The notes beneath the pieces were generated by a model. That model did not search any database. It saw only the letters and a list, made by a program, of their open reading frames with translations, and had not been told where the DNA came from. From contig NZ_VCJS01000044.1 in the NCBI RefSeq assembly GCF_005893125.1, positions 1-64,000 on the forward strand: a stretch of 64,000 bases of DNA, written 5' to 3'. Below, one piece after another: positions 24,110 through 31,079 of the stretch; within the stretch, counting starts at the first letter, position 1, and every line of letters begins with the position of its first letter. This stretch comes from Nonomuraea basaltis. Lineage in GTDB: Bacteria; Actinomycetota; Actinomycetes; Streptosporangiales; Streptosporangiaceae. Position numbers and translations under genes: made by a program.

Positions 24110-25353
24110 GCGCCGCCCCCGGCCGAATGCCTTTCGACCTCCAAAGCCATGGCACCGAGCCCAAGGCGGGGCACGCCTCCGTACCGCCCGCGCAGATATC
24201 CGCGTTCAAGACTCTCGTCCGCACGGACCCCCACAGCGGTCAGCGGATAGAGCTCGGACTCGCCGGTCTTCCGCTTTTCGGTGATCCACACTTGCTCGCG
24301 GTCCAGCGGGCGTTCGACGTGCGCCTTGCTCAGCAGGGTCACGTCGTGTCCGGTGAAGACGAGCTGCGCTCCGCGCGCATTCGCCACGGGGTCCTCGAAA
24401 AGGCGGACGACTTCCGCCACCAGCAGCGGATGGAGGCTGGAGTCCAGCTCGTCGACGAGCAACACCGCTCCATGGTCGAGCGCTTCGAGAAGCGGCCCCA
24501 GGAAGGCGAACCAGGCAAGTGTCCCGAAGGATTCCTGCTGGCGCATGTCGAACGGAACGGGCCCGTCCTTGCCGAGGTGAACGAGGGAGACCTCTGGTGT
24601 CTCCTCGCCCCTGTCCTGGACCTTCAATCCGATGACTCCGAGATCGGCCACGGCCAGAAGACCTTCGACCCGCTCGCGGAATCCCGGGCGCAGGAGCGCC
24701 CATCGCATGCGCGCGTCACGCTGTCGCAGGTCGTCCCCCGGCCTGACAAACCATAGATTGTGTTTGAACCAGTCATGCAACGGCGCCAGCTGCTTCATCT
24801 GAAGCGACCCCGCCGCCGTGAGGAACAGCGCGTTGGGCCTGGTGTAGTCGATCAAGGGCCGCTTCGCGCCCTTCAGCCAGTCGCTGGGAAAGCGGTATTC
24901 AGGCAGGCCGTGCTCCGGTCGTTCGGCGTCTCGCTCGAACCAGACCTGCCGACGACGGCTTCCACCCGGATAGACGTGGAGCCATTCGGTCTCCACGCGC
25001 ACGTCCGACACCTCGAAGCCGTAGACATACCTGTCCTGCCCGAGGACGACGTCCACCTCGAACAGGGAGGCTTCGTTCGCGGCTTCGCGCTCCAGCGCGA
25101 AAGGCCGTCTGGGTACGCCTTCGACCCGCGCCCAGTCGGCTACCGAGTCCAGCACCGCATGATGCATCCAGCGCATGGCTTCCAAGACATTGGTCTTACC
25201 GGAGGCGTTGGCCCCGAAGACTGCGGCCACTGAGGAGATACGCAAGCCGCCGGCCGCGCGTGCGGCGCGGTCGCTCCCATCCGGGGCAAGGAGCGACAGC
25301 TCCAATTCTCCGCAAAACGACAGCACATTAGCGGCCCGAAATCCCACCAGCAT
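24106..25353 (-). CDS. AAA family ATPase, RloA/AbiLi-like
   Basis: This 415-residue ATPase is of the AAA15/AAA21 (ABC-like) type. It starts MLVGFRAANVLSFCGELELS, has Walker A GANASGKT at residues 47-54 followed by NVLEAMRWMHHAV, Walker B in AVLLVDELDSSLHPLLVAEV and a switch in LVFTGHDVTLLSK. The ATP-free half contains the middle domain typical of RloA/AriA-like proteins. AGGGG lies ahead of the ATG. It is translationally coupled to rloB, and the two form a self-contained cassette with its own promoter in the AT-richer 25354-25400 region. The pair matches AbiL (AbiLi/AbiLii), and by architecture PARIS, anti-phage systems. Confidence 0.86.
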   Translation of the reverse strand: MLVGFRAANVLSFCGELELSLLAPDGSDRAARAAGGLRISSVAAVFGANASGKTNVLEAMRWMHHAVLDSVADWARVEGVPRRPFALEREAANEASLFEVDVVLGQDRYVYGFEVSDVRVETEWLHVYPGGSRRRQVWFERDAERPEHGLPEYRFPSDWLKGAKRPLIDYTRPNALFLTAAGSLQMKQLAPLHDWFKHNLWFVRPGDDLRQRDARMRWALLRPGFRERVEGLLAVADLGVIGLKVQDRGEETPEVSLVHLGKDGPVPFDMRQQESFGTLAWFAFLGPLLEALDHGAVLLVDELDSSLHPLLVAEVVRLFEDPVANARGAQLVFTGHDVTLLSKAHVERPLDREQVWITEKRKTGESELYPLTAVGVRADESLERGYLRGRYGGVPRLGLGAMALEVERHSAGGGA

Positions 25354-25422
25354 GCCGAAACCCCTAGCTACATAGGATGCGGGACCCTACTTTACGCCCA
25401 GCCAGGAGAAAAACCCACTGAG

Positions 25423-25881
25423 ATGGCCCTGAAATCCTGGCTCACTGCTGATCGTTTCGCGCTTCTCGCCCTACAACACATGGGAACACGACGTCTCACC
25501 GCGCAGGCGCGCCGGTGTAGCGGCGCGGGAGCCTCGATCCCCGCCAACAGTCTCGGCGGCCGCCCCTTCCTCCTGCTGGGCAGCCAGGCCGACCACATCC
25601 CCGGCAAGGACCACACCTGGGACGGCAACTGGCCGAACATGAGCGGCTGGAAGCGCTGGCTCACCATGGCCCATACCGACCACACCAGCTTCACCGACCT
25701 GTCCATCCTCCAGAAGGAGGCCGGCATGTCCGGCCCCGGCAACCTCTCCCCGCAGCGCTCGCTGGAGATCACCCGTACCTACATCGGCGCCTTCTTCGAC
25801 CTGCATCTCAAGGGCAAGAAGCAACCGCTGCTCAGCGGTCCCTCACCGGCCAACCCCGAGATCGCCTTCCACAACCCCTGA
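25423..25881 (+). pseudogene. Alpha/beta hydrolase, 5'-truncated remnant
   Basis: From about 25545 the plus strand encodes a convincing hydrolase C-terminus: GGRPFLLLGSQADHIPGKD, GWKRWLTMAHTDHTSFTD (with the catalytic His region) and ITRTYIGAFFDLHLKG, ending at 25881. Before that, the frame is unlike any hydrolase, and the nucleophile elbow and N-terminal half are missing. The break lies beside the RloA/RloB cassette, whose insertion or associated deletion probably removed the front of the gene. The TetR gene downstream may once have regulated it. Confidence 0.7.
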
Positions 25882-25923
25882 CCTGGCAGCCGACCTCACG
25901 AAGAACTGACCGATCGCGTGTAC

Positions 25924-26523
25924 TCAGCGGCGATGGACGGCGAGATCGGCCGCGCGGCGCATGGCGTCGCGGACCTGCTCGGGCGCGTCGCCCCGCCGCA
26001 GGCTGGTGAGCCCGGCGGCGCCGACGGCGCCCATCACCGCGCCGACCAGCGCGGAGGCGTCCACCTCGTCCAGTTCCTCCGGGTAGGCCTGCCGCAGCGC
26101 CTGAGCCAGCTCGGCGTGCGCGGCGAGCACACGCTGCAGCAGCCGGGCCTGCACCGCCGGGGACGAGGTGACCAGGCCGGCCCGCAACCCCGCCATCCCG
26201 CTGGGCAAGTCGGTACGCCAGGTGTTGGCGATCATCTCCTCGACCGCCCGCGCCAGGACGTCGGGCGCCGCCTCACCGGGGCGTCGCCCGGCGATGGTGT
26301 GCAGCCCGATGTCGACCCGTACCTGGACGTTGGCCAGCAGCACGTCCTCTTTCGCGGGGAAGTGCAGGAAGAAGGTCCGGGTGGACACGTCGGCCGCCTC
26401 GGCGATCTCGGCGACCGTGGTCTCGTCGTAGCCCTGCCTCTCGAACAGCCGCACCGCCGCGGCGGCGAGCGCCTCGCGCGTGCGCTGTTTTTTGCGTTCC
26501 CGGCGTCCCAGTTCCTCACCCAC
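25924..26523 (-). CDS. TetR/AcrR family transcriptional regulator
   Basis: This protein of about 199 residues has an N-terminal TetR helix-turn-helix: RKKQRTREALAAAAVRLFER, then TTVAEIAEAADVSTRTFFLH and FPAKEDVLL. The C-terminal ligand-binding domain is helical and Ala/Leu-rich. GTG 26523 is chosen because GEELGRRERKKQ is the conserved start. An ATG at 26610 would add an unlikely Cys/Ser-rich leader. It converges on the hydrolase remnant and its original target may have been that gene. Confidence 0.85.
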   Translation of the reverse strand: MGEELGRRERKKQRTREALAAAAVRLFERQGYDETTVAEIAEAADVSTRTFFLHFPAKEDVLLANVQVRVDIGLHTIAGRRPGEAAPDVLARAVEEMIANTWRTDLPSGMAGLRAGLVTSSPAVQARLLQRVLAAHAELAQALRQAYPEELDEVDASALVGAVMGAVGAAGLTSLRRGDAPEQVRDAMRRAADLAVHRR

Positions 26524-26656
26524 AGCGCCGAATGGTACAGCACACGCATTACTACATCGATGGCATTGATTCACTCGATGAAGTGATGTGCTGCATGGCG
26601 AGGAAGGCAACGGCGAAATCGCTCGAACGGGCGGCCTGTTTGGGCCCCGCGCCCGG

Positions 26657-27142
26657 TTAAAGGAGCTTTTCGAGGGCTGAGGTTATTGAGGGGTCCTCGG
26701 GGGTTGTGCCGGGGCGGAAACGGGCAACCGGCCTGCCCTCTCCGTCCACCAAGAACTTCTCGAAGTTCCACTGGACGTCCCCCGCCTCGCCGGTCGCGTC
26801 CGGCAGTTGAGTGAGCTCCGCGTAGAGCGGGTGCCGGGTCGGGCCGTTGACGTCGGTCTTCTCCAGGAGCGGGAAGTCCACGCCGTACGTCGTCGAGCAG
26901 AACTCCTGGATCTCCTCCGCCGAGCCGGGCTCCTGGCCGGCGAACTGGTTGCATGGTACGCCGATCACCGTGAAGCCGCGCGGACCGTACTGTTCCTGCA
27001 GTTTGACCAGGCCGTCGTACTGCGGAGTGAGGCCGCAGCGGGAGGCGACGTTCACGATGAGGGCGAGCTTGCCGGCCGTCAGCTCGCCCAAAGTGGTGGG
27101 AGTGTCCGTGACGGTGCGGAGCGGGATGTCACTGAGGCTCAT
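26657..27142 (-). CDS. Glutathione peroxidase family (thiol peroxidase)
   Basis: This 161-residue cytosolic peroxidase reduces hydroperoxides. The peroxidatic Cys lies in VNVASRCGLTPQY, the tetrad Gln in GVPCNQFAGQEPGS, the Trp in VQWNFEKFLVD and the probable resolving Cys in IQEFCSTTYGV. Bacterial enzymes of this type use thioredoxin or mycothiol rather than glutathione; for an actinobacterium that is the expected case. It stands alone. Confidence 0.93.
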   Translation of the reverse strand: MSLSDIPLRTVTDTPTTLGELTAGKLALIVNVASRCGLTPQYDGLVKLQEQYGPRGFTVIGVPCNQFAGQEPGSAEEIQEFCSTTYGVDFPLLEKTDVNGPTRHPLYAELTQLPDATGEAGDVQWNFEKFLVDGEGRPVARFRPGTTPEDPSITSALEKLL

Positions 27143-27258
27143 GTTCAGACCTTACAGAACCCCGCCGGGGGCTCCAGACCCAGAAATGTGACGTAGTCCT
27201 CATTTATCCGACAAAACCGCTGAACAACCGAATATTGGGATCTTTGCTGACGATCTAC

Positions 27259-27286
27259 CCTTTCATGGTCAATTCGCGATGAAAGG
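27259..27286 (+). promoter_or_regulatory. Hairpin in the leader of the first SLT gene
   Basis: CCTTTCAT at 27259-27266 pairs with ATGAAAGG at 27279-27286 across a 12-base loop, about 55 bases before the gene start. It could be a protein-binding site or part of a structured leader. No known riboswitch was identified. Confidence 0.3.
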
Positions 27287-27340
27287 TGCCTATCGGGCAG
27301 GGTGGCGCGGTCCATGTACCCCCTTCGAGAGGGAATCCGC

Positions 27341-27739
27341 ATGCCCATGCTCCGCCGTATCGGCGTCCTCGTCCTGACCGCCACCCTGGTGGCGGCAGGC
27401 GGCGCCTCGGCCGCACAGGCGCAGAGCTCCCAGACGAGCAGCAGGAACAAGTCGATCGCCAAGCCCTTGGTGTCCGCGCGAGGCTGGAACAAAGCCCAGT
27501 TCAGGTGCCTGGAAAGGCTCTGGGCCAGAGAGAGCGGCTGGAACCACCGCGCCGCCAACGGCTCCTCGGGCGCCTACGGCATCCCGCAGGCGCTGCCCGG
27601 GCGCAAGATGGCCTCATCGGGCCGTGACTGGCGAACGAACCCCCGCACCCAGATCAAGTGGGGACTCGGATACATCAAGCAGAGGTACGGCTCGCCGTGT
27701 CGCGCGTGGGCGCACTTCCAATCCCACCGTTGGTACTGA
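27341..27739 (+). CDS. Secreted lytic transglycosylase-like (SLT fold) protein, paralogue 1
   Basis: This 132-residue protein has a signal peptide (RRIGVLVLTATLVAAGGASA, cut near AQA) and a compact C-terminal SLT/lysozyme-like domain. The presumed catalytic Glu is in LWARESGWNHRA, followed by SSGAYGIPQALPGRKM, RTQIKWGLGYIKQRYGSPC and a C-terminal HFQSHRWY. Such proteins cleave peptidoglycan during growth or resuscitation. GAGGGA lies seven bases before ATG 27341. A close paralogue follows at 28075. Confidence 0.85.
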   Translation: MPMLRRIGVLVLTATLVAAGGASAAQAQSSQTSSRNKSIAKPLVSARGWNKAQFRCLERLWARESGWNHRAANGSSGAYGIPQALPGRKMASSGRDWRTNPRTQIKWGLGYIKQRYGSPCRAWAHFQSHRWY

Positions 27740-27930
27740 GCTAAACCCCAGGCTTGCCCGCACTTTCCGGCAAGGGAACGCCATGTGAGCGGCGGGCCGG
27801 GCAATCCCGGTACAGCGAGCGGGCCTTTTATCCGCAACGATCACACAAACACCTGTCCTTCGCGTGTCGAGATGTATGACCCAACGTGACAGCGCGTAAT
27901 AGGAATCGTGCTAAAGGACACGTCGCGGAG

Positions 27931-28013
27931 CCCTCCGGGCCGCCCAGCGCGATCGGGCGGAGCAGGACCCGGAGGGCCGGGGCGGACCCTCCGCGTCCGA
28001 GCCACGGACGCGG
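27931..28013 (+). promoter_or_regulatory. Structured 5' leader candidate of the second SLT gene
   Basis: The 335-base gap 27740-28074 contains strong RNA structure. CCCTCCGGG (27931-27939) pairs with CCCGGAGGG (27968-27976) and encloses an inner hairpin CCGCCC/GGGCGG (27940-27945 with 27955-27960). A separate perfect 9-bp hairpin CCGCGTCCG/CGGACGCGG lies at 27991-28013. These end about 60 bases before the gene start. Leaders of actinobacterial wall-lytic genes often hold c-di-AMP riboswitches, but I could not match that consensus. No protein-coding gene is seen in this gap. Confidence 0.4.
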
Positions 28014-28074
28014 ACCGGCAGGGCGCCGAGATCAAGTGCGCCTGTCCGCACGCGACCCGACAGCGAGGATCGAC

Positions 28075-28533
28075 TTGGACAGCAAACGCGTGCTCAGCAG
28101 CACTCTCATCTCCGTCAGCGCGTTCACCGCATTCGGCGCCACCACGACGGCCTCGGCGGAGGCGGCGCCCTCGATCAGGATCCGGCACTGGACGACATCA
28201 GCGCAACCCAAGATCACGACAGTCCGGCCGGGGAACAGGAACAAGAAGATCGCTCTGGACCACATAGTCCAGCGATCGTGGAACCTTCGGGAATTCCGCT
28301 GCCTGGACAACCTGTGGACCAGGGAGAGCAACTGGAACCATCGTGCGCTCAACCGTTCGTCGGGCGCGTACGGCATCCCGCAGGCGCTGCCCGCGGGCAA
28401 GATGAGCGGCGCGGGCCGCGACTGGAGGTCCAACCCGGAGACTCAGATCCGGTGGGGCCTCGCCTACATCAAGGGGAGGTACGGCAGGCCGTGCGGCGCC
28501 TGGGGCCACTGGAGATCGCACAACTGGTACTGA
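28075..28533 (+). CDS. Secreted lytic transglycosylase-like (SLT fold) protein, paralogue 2
   Basis: This protein of about 152 residues is a close paralogue of the 27341 gene. The shared C-terminus includes LWTRESNWNHRALNRSSGAY, GIPQALPAGKM and TQIRWGLAYIKGRYGRPCGA, again ending in HNWY. TTG 28075 is chosen because GAGGA lies five bases upstream and the product then begins with a normal signal peptide (VLSSTLISVSAFTAFGATTT). Longer readings add a non-signal Arg-rich leader from the structured region. The two genes look like a tandem duplication with separate promoters or leaders. Confidence 0.78.
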   Translation: MDSKRVLSSTLISVSAFTAFGATTTASAEAAPSIRIRHWTTSAQPKITTVRPGNRNKKIALDHIVQRSWNLREFRCLDNLWTRESNWNHRALNRSSGAYGIPQALPAGKMSGAGRDWRSNPETQIRWGLAYIKGRYGRPCGAWGHWRSHNWY

Positions 28534-28539
28534 CGACCG

Positions 28540-28567
28540 GGAGGGCACCCCTCACCGGGTGCCCTCC
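28540..28567. terminator. Bidirectional hairpin terminator
   Basis: GGAGGGCACCC (28540-28550) and GGGTGCCCTCC (28557-28567) form an 11-bp perfect stem with a 6-base loop between two converging genes. The stem includes the stop region of the TetR gene at 28552. Confidence 0.75.
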
Positions 28568-29199
28568 TTACGAGCCGCGTGCGCCACGATCGCCTGGATC
28601 AGCAGCTCGAGCCCGAACTCGAACTCGGCCTCGTGGTCGCACTCGTCCAGCAGCGGCGCAAGCGAGCTGACCTCGGGGAACAGGGTGGGATCGACGCCCT
28701 CCGCCGTGACCGTCCGGTCGTGGACGGGCGCGAAGGAAGGCGTCACGCCGACCTCCCGCAGCAGGGAGCCCACGATGTACGCGATGAACATCCGCAGCAT
28801 CCTGACCGCGTCCGCTCCGACGAACCCGGCGCTGCGCAGCGTGGCCAGCGCGCGTTCGACGGGCAGCAGGCCGGCGGCGGAGTGGAGCTGGCGGCTGACC
28901 ACGAGCATGGTCGAGCGCGGGTGGTCGTGCGCGATCTGCCGGAACGCCCGCGCCTGCATCCGCACCCGGTCGGTCCAGTGCGCGTCGGGGTCGTCGGTGA
29001 ACTCGATCTCGCTCAGCACCGCCTCGGCCACGCCGTTGAGCAGTGCGTCCTTGCTGGGCACGTGGTTGTAGAGAGACATCACGCCGACGCCCAGCTCGGC
29101 CGCGATGCGCCGCATGGAGACCGCGTCGGCGCCCTCGCGCTCGATGAGGTCTATGGCCGTGGCGACGATGCGGCCGCGAGACAGGGGCTCCGTGGGCAT
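28552..29199 (-). CDS. TetR/AcrR family regulator of the divergent diiron gene
   Basis: This 215-residue regulator has a TetR helix-turn-helix (SRGRIVATAIDLIEREGADA, then VSMRRIAAELGVGVMSLYNH) and a TetR_C-type sensor domain. It is divergent from the ferritin-like gene, and the 86-base gap contains two palindromic operators. The obvious model is local repression of both genes, relieved by a small molecule. The ligand is unknown. Confidence 0.9.
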   Translation of the reverse strand: MPTEPLSRGRIVATAIDLIEREGADAVSMRRIAAELGVGVMSLYNHVPSKDALLNGVAEAVLSEIEFTDDPDAHWTDRVRMQARAFRQIAHDHPRSTMLVVSRQLHSAAGLLPVERALATLRSAGFVGADAVRMLRMFIAYIVGSLLREVGVTPSFAPVHDRTVTAEGVDPTLFPEVSSLAPLLDECDHEAEFEFGLELLIQAIVAHAARKEGTR

Positions 29200-29217
29200 A
29201 GCTCATTCTATTGACTG

Positions 29218-29232
29218 ACGTACACCGTACGT
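29218..29232. promoter_or_regulatory. TetR operator 1
   Basis: ACGTAC ACC GTACGT is a perfect inverted repeat with a 3-base centre. It lies 19 bases ahead of the tetR start and is repeated in inverse orientation at 29251. Confidence 0.75.
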
Positions 29233-29250
29233 GCAAGTCTCGAAACGTGG

Positions 29251-29265
29251 ACGTACGGTGTACGT
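29251..29265. promoter_or_regulatory. TetR operator 2
   Basis: ACGTAC GGT GTACGT is the reverse complement of operator 1, with centres 33 bases apart, close to three helical turns. It lies 21 bases ahead of the ferritin-like gene start, where repressor would block its promoter. Confidence 0.75.
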
Positions 29266-29285
29266 AACCCCCCTGCGGAGGACCT

Positions 29286-30401
29286 ATGTCGACGCACGAT
29301 CTCTACACCATCCCCGCCGAGCTCTCCACCTGGGACGTCGAGATGTCCGGCGCCAGCCGGTTCACCTGGGAATACGACGACGGCAGAGATCGGATGCTGG
29401 CCCTGTACCAGAAGGGCAAGGACAAGCAGTGGGACTCGGCCAAACGCATCGACTGGGACCTCGAGGTCGATCCGTACAACGTGCTCGGGATCCCCGACCA
29501 GACCATCGCCATCTACGGCACCCCGCTCTGGGACCGGATGAGCGAGAAGACCCGCCAGGATGTCCGGCTGCACGGCGCGGCCTGGCAGTTCTCCCAGTTC
29601 CTGCACGGCGAGCAGGGCGCGATGATCTGCTCCGCCAAGATCGTGGAGTCGGTCCCCGACCTCGACTCGAAGTTCTACGCGGCCACGCAGACGATGGACG
29701 AGGCCCGCCACGCCGAGACGTACGCCCGGTTCCTGCAGGAGAAGGTGGGCCTGGCGTACCCGATCAACGAGCATCTCAAGGCGTTGCTGGACAGCACGCT
29801 GAGCGACTCGCGCTGGGACATGCCGTACCTGGGCATGCAGGTCCTCATCGAGGGGCTGGCGCTGGCGGCGTTCGGGGTGATGCGCGACATCACGACCAAG
29901 CCGCTGCCCAAGCAGATCCTCGCGTACGTGATGCAGGACGAGGCCAGGCACGTCGCGTTCGGCCGGATGGCGCTGCGCGACTATTACCGGGACCTGTCCG
30001 AGACGGAGGTGCGCGAGCGCGAGGACTTCGTCATCGAGGGCTGCTACCTGATGCGCGACCGGCTGCGCGGCCGGGAGACCTGGGAGAACCTGGGCCTGTC
30101 GAAGTCCGAGGTCGAGGAGGCCATGCAGGCCACGGACCAGTCGGAGTACCTGCGGCTGTTCCGGTCGCTGCTGTTCAGCAGGATCGTGCCGTGCGTCAAG
30201 GACATCGGTCTGTGGAGCCCGCGGCTGCAGCAGGCGTACGCGGATATGGGCGTGCTGGACATGGCCGGCCAGTCGCTGGACGCGCTGATGAACCAGGACG
30301 AGGAGATCGCCGACAAGCTCGACGCGGAGCGCTTCGCCCAGGAGGAGGCCGAGCGGCACGCTGAGGTCACCGAGACGATCACCCTCGGCACGGATTCCTA
30401 G
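29286..30401 (+). CDS. Ferritin-like diiron protein (putative oxygenase)
   Basis: This 371-residue all-helical protein has two carboxylate/His motifs typical of ferritin-like diiron sites, QTMDEARHAETYARF and VMQDEARHVAFGRMA, each giving EARH. Further Glu ligands probably lie in FLHGEQGAM and LIEGLALAAFG. The spacing is like R2/AurF-type oxygenases rather than storage ferritins, so an O2-dependent oxidation is plausible; substrate unknown. GGAGG lies before ATG 29286. A divergent TetR gene and two operators suggest it is induced by its substrate or a toxic compound. Confidence 0.82.
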   Translation: MSTHDLYTIPAELSTWDVEMSGASRFTWEYDDGRDRMLALYQKGKDKQWDSAKRIDWDLEVDPYNVLGIPDQTIAIYGTPLWDRMSEKTRQDVRLHGAAWQFSQFLHGEQGAMICSAKIVESVPDLDSKFYAATQTMDEARHAETYARFLQEKVGLAYPINEHLKALLDSTLSDSRWDMPYLGMQVLIEGLALAAFGVMRDITTKPLPKQILAYVMQDEARHVAFGRMALRDYYRDLSETEVREREDFVIEGCYLMRDRLRGRETWENLGLSKSEVEEAMQATDQSEYLRLFRSLLFSRIVPCVKDIGLWSPRLQQAYADMGVLDMAGQSLDALMNQDEEIADKLDAERFAQEEAERHAEVTETITLGTDS

Positions 30402-30443
30402 ACACCGAGGCCGCTCATCCCCGGCGGACTACGGGGAGACCCG

Positions 30444-30917
30444 CTAGCGGTAGCAGCGGCGGTGCAGCTCCCTGACCTGCTCGGCCAGCTCCGGCACCGG
30501 CCCTTCCACCGGCACGCCGGGCGCGACGTCGTTGATCGGCAGCGTGCGGACGGGCGGCGCGGGGACGCCGAGCTCGGCCAGCCAGGCGGCGAGCTGCGCC
30601 GACGACGCCACGTACACGATCCGCCCCAGCCCCACCCAGGCGTGCGCGGCCGCGCACATCGGGCAGTGCTCGCCCGAGGTGTAGACGGTGGCCGCGCCCC
30701 GCTCCTCCGGCGTCAGGTGCGCCGCCGACCAGCGCGCCAGCGCGAACTCCGGATGCTGGGTACGGTCACCGGACGCCACCCGGTTGTGGTCCTCGGCCAG
30801 GACGGCGCCGCCGGCGGAGACGAGCACGGAGCCGAACGGCTCGTCGCCTGCCTCCAGCGCCTGCGCGGCCAGCTCGACGCAGCGGCGCAGGTGCGGCATC
30901 TCGGATTCACTGATCAT
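30444..30917 (-). CDS. Nucleoside/nucleobase deaminase, CDA fold
   Basis: This 157-residue zinc hydrolase belongs to the cytidine/guanine deaminase superfamily. The zinc ligands are HPE in TQHPEFALARWSA (usual form HAE; here Pro replaces Ala) and the CPMC pair in YTSGEHCPMCAAAHAWVG. DEPFGSVLVSAGGAVLAED is the substrate-pocket strand. It likely deaminates a free base or nucleoside in salvage; tRNA deamination is less likely because the TadA C-terminal features are absent. It stands alone. Confidence 0.87.
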   Translation of the reverse strand: MISESEMPHLRRCVELAAQALEAGDEPFGSVLVSAGGAVLAEDHNRVASGDRTQHPEFALARWSAAHLTPEERGAATVYTSGEHCPMCAAAHAWVGLGRIVYVASSAQLAAWLAELGVPAPPVRTLPINDVAPGVPVEGPVPELAEQVRELHRRCYR

Positions 30918-31079
30918 CGGTGCCCCATTCTATGCCTCGCCGGGACGGCTGCCCACGCGCCGTTCGCCTTCGGCGGACCGTCGAAAGTACATGATCCTTC
31001 ACGTTTCCGCACGTCAGGTACGGGAAACTCACCCGCGACCCCAGAAAATAGGTTGATCCAGCGTATTAGCCTGGAGGAG

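Noticed and set aside
27740..28074. c-di-AMP (ydaO) riboswitch ahead of the second SLT gene.
   Set aside because: The leader is structured, but I could not find the conserved ydaO core segments, so only a generic structured leader is reported.
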